41,129 nt of DNA from contig NZ_JAEHFP010000024.1 of NCBI RefSeq assembly GCF_016446475.1, forward strand, positions 1-41,129, in the 5' to 3' direction. The stretch comes from Paracoccus binzhouensis (lineage in GTDB: Bacteria; Pseudomonadota; Alphaproteobacteria; Rhodobacterales; Rhodobacteraceae). A program made the position numbers and the translations under genes. This document shows, one piece after another, positions 15,480 to 23,316 of the stretch. The notes beneath the pieces are model-generated. The model was not told the origin of the DNA. It did no database searches and saw nothing but the letters and a program-made list of their open reading frames with translations. Within the stretch, counting starts at the first letter, position 1. Every line of letters starts with the position of its first letter.

Positions 15480-16370
15480 ATGACCCTTGCCCGCCAGCAG
15501 ACCCCCTGCGACATGGTGCCCATCCCGGGCGGCCGATTCCGGATGGGTTCCGACCGCTTCTACCCCGAGGAGCGGCCGGTCCGCCCGGCCGAGGTCGGCG
15601 CCTTTCTCATCGACCGCCACCCGGTCACCAATGCCGCCTTCGCCCGTTTCGTGGCCGAGACCGGCCATTTCACCCAGGCCGAGCGGCCGCAGCCGCATCC
15701 CTCGATCCCCGGCCGCATGGTCGAACCCTGTTCGGCGGTCTTCATCCAGCCGCTGCCCGGCACGGTGCTGAAAGGCCCGGCCAGCTGGTGGCGGCTGGTG
15801 CCGGGCGCCTGCTGGAAGCACCCGACCGGCCCGGCCAGCAACCTTGCCGGGCTGGAGGATCATCCGGTGGTGCATGTCGCCCTGGCCGATGCGCTGGCCT
15901 ATGCCGCATGGGCCGGCAAGGCACTGCCGAGCGAGGCCGAGTGGGAATGCGCCGCGCGCGGCGGGCTCAAGGGCGCGGAATATGCCTGGGGCGACAGCCT
16001 GACTCTGGACGGCCGGCACATGGCGAACACCTGGCAGGGCGCCTTTCCCTTCGTCAACGACCTCGAGGACGGCTTCGCCCGCACCTCTCCGGTCGGCAGC
16101 TTCCCGGCCAATGGCTACGGGCTTTTCGACATGATCGGCAATGTCTGGGAATGGACGCTGGACGACTATGCCGCGCCCCGGGCCGAGCCGGCGCGCAGCT
16201 GCTGCCGCAAGCCGCAAGCCGCCGCCGGGACCGACACCAAGGTCATCAAGGGCGGTTCCTATCTTTGCGCGCCGAATTACTGCCAGCGCTACCGCCCGGC
16301 CGCACGCCATCCGCAGCAGACCGACATGACCACCGGCCATCTGGGATTCCGCTGCATCCGGCGGCTTTGA
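15480..16370 (+). CDS. Formylglycine-generating enzyme (sulfatase-modifying factor)
   Basis: 296 residues of the FGE-sulfatase fold (PGGRFRMGSDRFYPEERPVR, then LPSEAEWECAARGG, then IGNVWEWTLDDY). The decisive feature is the C-terminal block KGGSYLCAPNYCQRYRP, with Cys263 and Cys268 five residues apart and GHLGFRC after it. This matches the copper-binding catalytic pair of human SUMF1 and bacterial FGE, and separates it from EgtB or non-catalytic family members. It oxidises the CxPxR cysteine of the unfolded sulfatase in the cytoplasm before export. It lies 62 bases after the arylsulfatase on the same strand, so it is probably its dedicated activator. The stop lies 10 bases from the converging TetR gene. 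Confidence 0.92.
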   Translation: MTLARQQTPCDMVPIPGGRFRMGSDRFYPEERPVRPAEVGAFLIDRHPVTNAAFARFVAETGHFTQAERPQPHPSIPGRMVEPCSAVFIQPLPGTVLKGPASWWRLVPGACWKHPTGPASNLAGLEDHPVVHVALADALAYAAWAGKALPSEAEWECAARGGLKGAEYAWGDSLTLDGRHMANTWQGAFPFVNDLEDGFARTSPVGSFPANGYGLFDMIGNVWEWTLDDYAAPRAEPARSCCRKPQAAAGTDTKVIKGGSYLCAPNYCQRYRPAARHPQQTDMTTGHLGFRCIRRL

Positions 16371-16380
16371 CGGCGCTGCG

Positions 16381-17019
16381 CTAGCTGCGCGGCAAGGGCG
16401 GGCGCGGGCGACGGGCCAGCTCGGTGGCGGCCGCAAGGTCGATGCCGGTCATGCACAGCAGCCGGATCACCACCGTCTCGCCTGCCTCGGGCGGCAGCTG
16501 GCCCTGGGCCATGGCAAGGCTGGCGCCGATCAGCGCGTGGCAGCTCAGCCGCCAGACCAGCTCGGGATCCTCGGTCTGGAACCGCCCGGCGGCCGAGGCA
16601 TGGCGCAGGTCGCGGATGGCGAAGGGGCCCATCATGCGAAACAGCGCATCCGCGATCACCTCGGATCGGTGCAGCATCTGCCGCCAGCGCGGATCTCCTG
16701 TGGCGGTGTCCAGCACGGTGCGGATGCCGAAGGCATAGACCTGGGCCGGATCCTCGAACCTGTCGGTGACGGCCTGGATGCTGACCCCCAGGTCGTGCAT
16801 CAGCCCTTCCAGCACCGCCATGGCCAGCTCGTCCTTGGAGCGGAAATAGTTGTAGACCGTCCCGGCGCCGACATCCGCGCGCTCGGCGATTTCCAGCATG
16901 GTGGCGGCCTCGGCGCCCTTCTCGGTCATGATCTCGCGCGCGGCCCGGATCAGCGCCGCCCGGTTGCGCCGCTGGCGCCGCGCCACGCGGCCTTCACCCT
17001 TGATCTCTGCCTCGGCCAT
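16381..17019 (-). CDS. TetR-family transcriptional repressor
   Basis: 212 residues from ATG 17019. The N-terminal DNA-binding domain (RNRAALIRAAREIMTEKGAEAATMLEIAERADVGAGTVYNYFRSKDELAMAVL) is a textbook TetR helix-turn-helix, followed by a helical ligand-binding domain of typical size. A GTG at 17070 would add 17 residues but lacks a ribosome binding site. It is divergent from the MhpA-type hydroxylase. A long dyad at 17167-17198 in the shared promoter is the probable operator, so it likely represses that hydroxylase and itself until an aromatic ligand binds. Confidence 0.88.
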   Translation of the reverse strand: MAEAEIKGEGRVARRQRRNRAALIRAAREIMTEKGAEAATMLEIAERADVGAGTVYNYFRSKDELAMAVLEGLMHDLGVSIQAVTDRFEDPAQVYAFGIRTVLDTATGDPRWRQMLHRSEVIADALFRMMGPFAIRDLRHASAAGRFQTEDPELVWRLSCHALIGASLAMAQGQLPPEAGETVVIRLLCMTGIDLAAATELARRPRPPLPRS

Positions 17020-17166
17020 GCCCCGCCCCGGATTCGGTCCCGAAGCATATTCGGAAGCGAATCGATCCACAAGATCAGAGGCGCAGGACCGGCCACGCGC
17101 GACAATCTGACGCAGGAAGGCGGTGAATTTTCAATTTATGACAATGCTTTGTCGGAGGTCGAATAT

Positions 17167-17198
17167 ATGAATATCAATCAATATTGACGATTATTCAT
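17167..17198. promoter_or_regulatory. Concentric palindromic operator, probable TetR site
   Basis: Outer arms ATGAATA (17167-17173) and TATTCAT (17192-17198) and an inner perfect palindrome TCAATATTGA (17178-17187) share the same centre, 17182.5. Only the two 4-base spacers break the symmetry. It lies between the divergent TetR and hydroxylase genes in an AT-rich island, 72 bases before the hydroxylase ATG. Confidence 0.65.
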
Positions 17199-17269
17199 TT
17201 TTGCGGGAAGCTTGCTGCCACTGACCGGCCGCGAAGGAGCGCGGGCCGGTCCTTCAGGGAGGAGAAAGC

Positions 17270-18910
17270 ATGACCCCATCAATCCAGGCGGCCGACACCG
17301 ATGTCGCCATCGTCGGCGCCGGGCCGGTCGGCACGCTGCTGGCGATCCTGCTGGGCCAGCGCGGCAGGCGCGTGACGCTGATCGAGCGCTGGAGCACGCA
17401 TTACGACCTGCCGCGCGCCGTGACCTTCGACCACGAGATCGCCCGCATCCTGGCCACGCTGGGCATCGACGCCGAGAACGACGACGCGATCAGCCATCAC
17501 GACGCACTTTACTATTGGCGCAACGCCAGCGGCGAGGATCTGCAGATCGTGGATTGGCAAAGCCGGTCGGCCAGCGGCTGGCGGGTGCGCTACTGGTTCA
17601 ACCAGCCGATGCTGGAAAAGCGACTGCTGCGCATCGCGGCCGGGATGCCGGACATCGCCATCATGCGCGGCTGGACCGCTGTCGGGCTGGAGCAGGACGC
17701 CGAAGGTGCCACCCTGGCGCTGCAACGCAGCCCCGAGGAGGTCGGCCCGGATGGCGAGCGCCGCTCGATCCGGGCGAAATTCGTCGCCGGCGCCGATGGC
17801 GCCAACAGCTTCCTGCGCAGCGCGCTTGGCATCGAGAACGAGGACAAGGGCTATTTCTTCGACTGGCTGATCCTCGACATGCTGCCGAAATTCGACTACT
17901 GCGCCACACGCCCGGACGAGCCGGCGCAATGGCAGCTTTGCGACCCGAAGCGTCCGACCACCATCGTGCCCGGCGGCCCGGCGCCGATCCTCGGCCAGCC
18001 CGACCGCCGGCGCTGGGAATTCATGGTTCTGCCCGGCGAATCGGTAGCCGAGATGCAGACGCCCGAGAGGGCATGGGAACTGCTGCGACCCTGGGGCCTG
18101 ACCCCCGCGAATGCGGAACTGGAACGCGCCGCCGTCTATCGCTTCCAGGCCCGCTGGGCGAAGCAATGGCACAAGGGCCGCTGCCTGATCGGCGGCGATG
18201 CCGCGCATCTGATGCCGCCCTTTGCCGGCGAGGGGCTGTGCGCGGGGCTGCGCGACGCCGTGGCCATGGCCTGGCGGCTGAACCTGATCCTGGAAGGCAA
18301 GGCCGGCCTCGGCCTGCTGGAAAGCTATACCAGCGAGCGCAAGGACCATGCCCGCCATTACATCGACTTCAGCCAGGAGCTGGGCCGGATCATCTGCATC
18401 GCTGACCAGGTCGAGGCCGCCGCGCGCGACGCCCGCATGATCGCCGATCTGGCGGCGCGCGGCCGCCGGCCGGTGCCGACCGACATTTGCCATCTGGGCC
18501 CCGGCGCCTGGTGCCCGGCCAGCGCCCATGCCGGCGAGCTGTCGGTGCAGGGCGTGGTCGAGCATCGCGGCCGCCGCGGCCGGTTCGACCAGGCCGTGGG
18601 CCATGGCTGGGTGGCGATCGGCCACGAGGCCGACCCGCTGGCGGCGCTGACCCCGACGCAGCGGGCGCGGCTGGAGACGCTGGACGGTTTCGGCGTGCGG
18701 ATCTGCGCCCCCGGCGGCAACGGCGAGGTGGTGGATGTCGAGGGCACCTATGGGCGCTGGCTGGACGGGATCGACGCGAAATACGTGCTGATCCGGCCGG
18801 ATTTCTATGTCGCGGCGACGGCGAACAGCCCCGAGCTCTTCCAACAGCGCGTCGATGCGGTGCTGCGGGCGCTGGACCTGGCCGAGACCCCGGCGCTGGC
18901 GGCCGAATAG
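17270..18910 (+). CDS. FAD-dependent aromatic hydroxylase, MhpA-like
   Basis: 546 residues, matching MhpA, the 3-(3-hydroxyphenyl)propionate hydroxylase (about 554). FAD motifs are VAIVGAGPVGTLLAILLGQ at the N-terminus, VAGADGANSFLRSALG in the middle, and GGDAAHLMPPFAGEGLCAGLRDAVAMAWRL near residue 310. The C-terminal domain is thioredoxin-like. It would add a hydroxyl ortho to an existing phenol using NAD(P)H and O2. No extradiol dioxygenase (MhpB) or MhpC is nearby, so the classic mhp route is not encoded here. Its product may instead feed the hydroxyquinol dioxygenase, an inference from position. GGGAGGAGAAAGC precedes the ATG. It is controlled separately, from the TetR operator region. 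Confidence 0.85.
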   Translation: MTPSIQAADTDVAIVGAGPVGTLLAILLGQRGRRVTLIERWSTHYDLPRAVTFDHEIARILATLGIDAENDDAISHHDALYYWRNASGEDLQIVDWQSRSASGWRVRYWFNQPMLEKRLLRIAAGMPDIAIMRGWTAVGLEQDAEGATLALQRSPEEVGPDGERRSIRAKFVAGADGANSFLRSALGIENEDKGYFFDWLILDMLPKFDYCATRPDEPAQWQLCDPKRPTTIVPGGPAPILGQPDRRRWEFMVLPGESVAEMQTPERAWELLRPWGLTPANAELERAAVYRFQARWAKQWHKGRCLIGGDAAHLMPPFAGEGLCAGLRDAVAMAWRLNLILEGKAGLGLLESYTSERKDHARHYIDFSQELGRIICIADQVEAAARDARMIADLAARGRRPVPTDICHLGPGAWCPASAHAGELSVQGVVEHRGRRGRFDQAVGHGWVAIGHEADPLAALTPTQRARLETLDGFGVRICAPGGNGEVVDVEGTYGRWLDGIDAKYVLIRPDFYVAATANSPELFQQRVDAVLRALDLAETPALAAE

Positions 18911-19027
18911 GGCGGCGCGCCCTTGCCGCTGCCCCTGCCCTTAGCTCATGGCGGCCCGGATCGCTGCGGGCAGGCATGCCGGCGGCAAACCCAGCACGAG
19001 GCCAGCAGCCGGCCGGCCGGAGCGGCT

Positions 19028-19825
19028 TCAGCCCTCCAGCACCACCACGGCCTCGGCGGTCTGCATCTGGAAGGTCAGGCTTTCCTGAAGGTAAAGCGTC
19101 ACCGTCTCGGCCGTGTGGCTCTGATAGCCGATCGAGACGTCCTGCCCCAGCCACAGGTCGAAATCGCCGCCGCGGGTGGTCAGGACCGCGCCGCCCTCGA
19201 TGGCCTGGCACCAGACCACCGGCGCATCGACCAGCCTTTCCAGATGCCCGAGCACAGGATAGCCGTCCTCGGCCCCGCCGGCGGCCCGAGTGAAGGCGGC
19301 CGTGCCCAGAACCAGCGCGTAGGGACCGTTGACGCCGGCCAGCCGCAAGGCACCGACGGCACTGGCCACCGCCTCGGGATAGCAGGCGACCTCGGCGGGC
19401 AGCGGCACGGCGGGATTGCCGGCCGCGGGCAGAATGCCGCGGATGCCGGTATCGCCATGGCCCTGGAAGACCAGCCGGTCCTCGGCCAGCGCGATGCGGC
19501 GCGCGGCGTCCTTGAGCGGCTGCCAATCGCTGTCATTCGCGCCGCGCGCCACGTCGTCGATGGCGGCGCGGGTCAGTTCGAAGGGCACGCGCAACTCGAT
19601 CAGCGGGTTCACCTCGCGCTGGCGGCATTCGACGCCCTCGGCCGGCGCCGCGGCGGGACGCAGGTGGCCGGTGCCGACGGCGGACAGCGCCAGGCCCTCG
19701 GGGCCGTGCAGGTCCACCAGCCGCCGCGCGGCCAGATAGCGCCCGAGCGTGCGCGTCGCCTCGTCCTCGATCTGCGCCCAGGCGGCATCGCTGATCGGCG
19801 CCAAGGCGCGGTGCAGGTTGTCCAT
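19028..19825 (-). CDS. Encapsulin nanocompartment shell protein (family 1, linocin M18-like)
   Basis: 265 residues, the standard size of a T=1 family 1 encapsulin with the HK97 capsid fold. The N-terminal helix MDNLHRALAPISDAAWAQIEDEA followed by RYLAARRLVDLHGPEGLALSAVGTGHL and the C-terminal LTFQMQTAEAVVVLEG are characteristic. Proteins of this family are often labelled 'bacteriocin' from the linocin history, which is misleading. Sixty subunits would assemble a shell of about 24 nm around cargo. It starts one base after the DyP peroxidase stop, and that peroxidase carries a loading peptide, so the pair forms a self-contained encapsulated peroxidase operon. It converges with the MhpA-type gene. 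Confidence 0.93.
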   Translation of the reverse strand: MDNLHRALAPISDAAWAQIEDEATRTLGRYLAARRLVDLHGPEGLALSAVGTGHLRPAAAPAEGVECRQREVNPLIELRVPFELTRAAIDDVARGANDSDWQPLKDAARRIALAEDRLVFQGHGDTGIRGILPAAGNPAVPLPAEVACYPEAVASAVGALRLAGVNGPYALVLGTAAFTRAAGGAEDGYPVLGHLERLVDAPVVWCQAIEGGAVLTTRGGDFDLWLGQDVSIGYQSHTAETVTLYLQESLTFQMQTAEAVVVLEG

Positions 19826-19826
19826 C

Positions 19827-20849
19827 TCAGTCCCCCCGTTTCAAGGATCCAAGGCCAAGCGAGCCGTCGCGGCGCGGCGGCGGTTCCACCTCGGGATCGG
19901 GCGCGGCCAGGCTTTCGCCGGCGCCGATCCGCTGCAGCATCGCGGCGGCGGGCACGAAGAACAGCCCGCCCGTCACCGCCGTGCTGACATCGAGAATGCG
20001 GTCGTAATTGCCGGGCGGGTCGCCGATGAACATGTTGCGCAACATGGTCTCGATCCGGCCCGGCTCGCGCGCATAGCCAATGAAATAGGTGCCGAACTCG
20101 CCGCGCGCCGGGCTGCCGAAGGGCATGTTGTCGCGCAGGATCTGCAGCGGATTTCCCTGCGCATCGACGATATTGGTCAGCACGTTATGGGCGAAGGCGG
20201 CCTTCTCGGAAGCCGGGAACTCGATATCGGAAAGCTTGCGGCGGCCGATCACCCGCTCTTGTGCCTCGACCGGCATCGCCTCCCATTTCGCCAGGTCGTG
20301 CAGGTATTTCTGCACCACCACATAGCTGCCCCCGGCGAAGGGCGGATCCTCGTCACCCACGGTCACCGCCGCCGCCAGCGCGGCGCCGCCGGGATTCTCG
20401 GTGCCGTCGACGAAGCCCAGCAAGTCGCGGTTGTCGAAGAACCTGAAGCCCTGGGTCTCGTCCTCGACCGTGACCGCAGGGCCGAGGCGGCGCATGGCCT
20501 GGGTGGCCAGCTCGAAGCAGAAATCCGGCCGCGAGGCGCGGATATGCAGCAGGATGTCGCCCGGCGTGGCGGGCGCGCGATGGACGCCCGCCAATGCGTG
20601 GAAGGGGTGCAGGCCCTGCGGCCGCGCGCCCATCTCCAGCCGCTCCCAAAGCCCGGCGCCGATGCCCGGCACGCAGGACAGCCCAGCCTCGGCGCTGCGA
20701 AAGCCCACCGCCCGGACCAGCGCGGGCAGGTCGGCGCAGAACCCGCGAAACGCCGCCAGCGCCGCGGCGCCCGGATGCAGCGTCAGGGTCAGGAACAGGG
20801 CGTTGGCGGTCAGCGCGGCTTCGGCGGGCTGGCTTGCGGTGGGCGTCAT
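19827..20849 (-). CDS. DyP-type haem peroxidase, encapsulin cargo
   Basis: 340 residues from ATG 20849 (AGAGGGAA just upstream; an in-frame extension to 20888 is possible). The DyP signature GFVDGTENP lies at 145-153 with catalytic Asp148. His221 (AFAHNVL) is the expected axial haem ligand and Arg261 in GTYFIGYAREPG the distal Arg. The tail after about residue 305 is Pro-rich and flexible and ends in a classic encapsulin targeting peptide. DyP enzymes use H2O2 to oxidise dyes, phenols and aromatic amines. It is the first gene of the two-gene operon with the shell, so cargo is made just before shell. Substrates in this cell are not known. Confidence 0.93.
   Translation of the reverse strand: MTPTASQPAEAALTANALFLTLTLHPGAAALAAFRGFCADLPALVRAVGFRSAEAGLSCVPGIGAGLWERLEMGARPQGLHPFHALAGVHRAPATPGDILLHIRASRPDFCFELATQAMRRLGPAVTVEDETQGFRFFDNRDLLGFVDGTENPGGAALAAAVTVGDEDPPFAGGSYVVVQKYLHDLAKWEAMPVEAQERVIGRRKLSDIEFPASEKAAFAHNVLTNIVDAQGNPLQILRDNMPFGSPARGEFGTYFIGYAREPGRIETMLRNMFIGDPPGNYDRILDVSTAVTGGLFFVPAAAMLQRIGAGESLAAPDPEVEPPPRRDGSLGLGSLKRGD
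19830..19868 (-). other. Encapsulin cargo-loading peptide at the DyP C-terminus
   Basis: The last 13 residues read DGSLGLGSLKRGD. This matches the DGSLGIGSLK-type targeting motif that binds inside family 1 encapsulin shells. It is joined to the catalytic domain by a linker rich in Pro, Glu and Asp. Confidence 0.92.
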
Positions 20850-20963
20850 GGTCGTTCCCTCTGCTGGCTCGGCTTCAGAAAACCTCATCCGGGCAGCTTG
20901 GGAAAGCGTCCAATGCCGTTGCCGCCGCCGTCATCGCATCACGCAGGAGTGCCGGCTGCAATC

Positions 20964-20996
20964 GACAGCCTGTCCGGCACATGCGGACAGGCTGTC
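20964..20996. repeat. Perfect 13-bp inverted repeat between the hydrolase and DyP genes
   Basis: GACAGCCTGTCCG (20964-20976) and CGGACAGGCTGTC (20984-20996) with a 7-base loop. It lies 60 bases downstream of the hydrolase stop and about 115 bases upstream of the DyP ATG. No T-tract follows. It could end the long upstream operon, or act as an operator for the encapsulin operon. Confidence 0.6.
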
Positions 20997-21055
20997 TGCG
21001 GATGGTGGCGCGCCCCGCCCCCGGTGTTGCAAGCGGCCCCGCAAGGCGGGCGCGA

Positions 21056-21865
21056 TCACCCGACCAGCCGGGCCAGCGCGGCCAACTGCGCCCCGGCCGG
21101 GTCGGCCAGGTCGTCCAGCACCTGGAAATGGTCGCAGCCGGCGACATGCAGCAGCGCCACCGGCTGGCCCGCCTGCCGGCAGGCTTCGGCGTAATCCCCG
21201 GATTGCCGCACCAGCTCGGGCAGTTCCTCGGCCCCGACCGCGACCAGCATCGGCGCACCGGCAGCGATCTGGCGTTGCGGGCTGCAGGCGGCGATCTCGG
21301 CCGGAGTCAGCCGCAGCTTGTCGTTCAGCGCCCCGAGGCCGATGGGCTCAAGATCGAACAGGCCGCTGATCGCCAGCACCGAGCCCACCGCTGGGTGGCC
21401 GCGATGCATGGCGGCCAGATGCCCGCCGGCGGAATGCCCGGCCAGGCAGAGCGGCCCGACCCCTTGCGCCGCCAGATGGTCGAGCAATTGCCCGATCTCG
21501 GCCACGATCCGGGTCATCGAGGCCTCGGGTGCCAGCGTGTATTCAGCCAGGATCACATCATGGCCGCGCGCCATGGGGCCGGCAGCGCAGAAGGCGAAAT
21601 CCTCCTTGGCGCAGCTTTGCCAATAGCCGCCGTGGATGAAGGCGAAAACCGGCGCATCCCGCCGGCCGCAGGCGAACCAGTCATAGGTCTGGCGCCTGCC
21701 GGGGCCGTAATGCAGGTCGCGCCGGACCTCCTGCGCGGCGTAGAAAGCCTCGCTGCGGGCGCGGAAGTCCCGCATCAGCCCCGGGAAATCCGCAAGCCTG
21801 CCGGTGTTGCTGTAGGCCGTGTCCAGTTCCTGCCGGGTCATGCCGCGATAGATCGCCGTCGTCAT
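21056..21865 (-). CDS. Alpha/beta hydrolase, arylformamidase (KynB/HSL)-like
   Basis: 269 residues. The oxyanion-hole motif HGGYWQS, the nucleophile elbow AGHSAGGHL and a C-terminal catalytic His in AGCDHFQVLDDL give a complete Ser-His-Asp type layout of the hormone-sensitive-lipase/kynurenine-formamidase group. It is the last gene of the importer/anthranilate run and starts right where the LivF-like gene stops, with no gap between them. Arylformamidases release formate from N-formylkynurenine or N-formylanthranilate, and the latter would yield the substrate of the CoA ligase in this operon. That role is inference; a general carboxylesterase is the alternative. Confidence 0.75.
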   Translation of the reverse strand: MTTAIYRGMTRQELDTAYSNTGRLADFPGLMRDFRARSEAFYAAQEVRRDLHYGPGRRQTYDWFACGRRDAPVFAFIHGGYWQSCAKEDFAFCAAGPMARGHDVILAEYTLAPEASMTRIVAEIGQLLDHLAAQGVGPLCLAGHSAGGHLAAMHRGHPAVGSVLAISGLFDLEPIGLGALNDKLRLTPAEIAACSPQRQIAAGAPMLVAVGAEELPELVRQSGDYAEACRQAGQPVALLHVAGCDHFQVLDDLADPAGAQLAALARLVG

Positions 21866-22551
<686 letters not shown>

Positions 22552-22555
<4 letters not shown>

Positions 22556-23316
22556 GCCTCCTCTCCCAGATAGGAGCGCCGCACCTCGGGATTGGCGCGG
22601 ATCTCGGCCACGCTGCCGGTGGCGATGATGCGGCCATAGACCAGCACCGAGATGCGGTCGGCCAGCGCAAAGACCGCGTCCATGTCGTGTTCGACCAGCA
22701 GGATCGGCGCCTCGGCGCGCAGCTCCGACAGGATCGCGGTCAACTGCCTCCCGCCCTCCAGCCCCATGCCGGCCATCGGCTCGTCCAGCAGGAAGGCGCG
22801 CGGGCGCAGGGCCAGCGCCATGGCGATCTCGAGCTTGCGTCGCTCGCCATGCGACAGCGTCGCGGCGGGGACCAGATGCCGCCCGGCCAGACCGGCCTGC
22901 TCGATATGGAACAGGGCGGGCTCGGTCAGCTTGCGGTCGGCCAGCGCCGGCAGGTGAAAGCGGAACACCGCGCCGCTGGCCCCGGCCACCGCCAGCATGA
23001 CATTCTGCAGCACGGTGAAATCCGGGATGACCGAGGACACCTGGAAGCTGCGCGCCAGCCCCAGCCGCGCCCGCGCCGCCGCGTCTAGCCCGTCGATCAC
23101 CTGCCCCTCGAAGCGGATGCTGCCGGCATCGGGCCGGATCTCGCCGACGATCTGCTTGATGAGCGTGGACTTGCCGGCACCGTTCGGGCCGATCAGGGCG
23201 TGGATCTCGCCCGGGCGCAGGTCCAGGCTGACATCGTCGGTCGCAAGCAAGGCGCCGAAGGACTTGCGCAGGCCGCGGATCTCCAGGATGGGTTCGTTGA
23301 GTTTCGGTTCAGGCAT
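22552..23316 (-). CDS. ABC transporter ATP-binding protein, LivG-like (second importer)
   Basis: 254 residues. Walker A GPNGAGKST, the signature LSHGERRKLEIAMALALRP and Walker B AFLLDEPMAGM are intact; LARSFQVSSVIPDFTVLQNV is the LivG-type stretch. Unlike the first importer's LivG-like subunit, the C-loop here is near canonical (LSHGE). It overlaps the LivM-like gene by 8 bases and the LivF-like gene by 4. Confidence 0.9.

Noticed and set aside
17270..18910. Calling an mhp (3-hydroxyphenylpropionate) pathway
   Set aside because: Only the MhpA-like hydroxylase is present; MhpB, MhpC, MhpD, MhpE and MhpF homologues are absent.
19028..19825. Bacteriocin (linocin M18) as the function
   Set aside because: The size, shell-type sequence and adjacent DyP cargo with loading peptide identify an encapsulin; the bacteriocin label is historical.
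20964..20996. Attachment site or mobile-element end
   Set aside because: No integrase, transposase, target duplication or matching repeat copy was seen; a single hairpin is better read as a terminator or operator.
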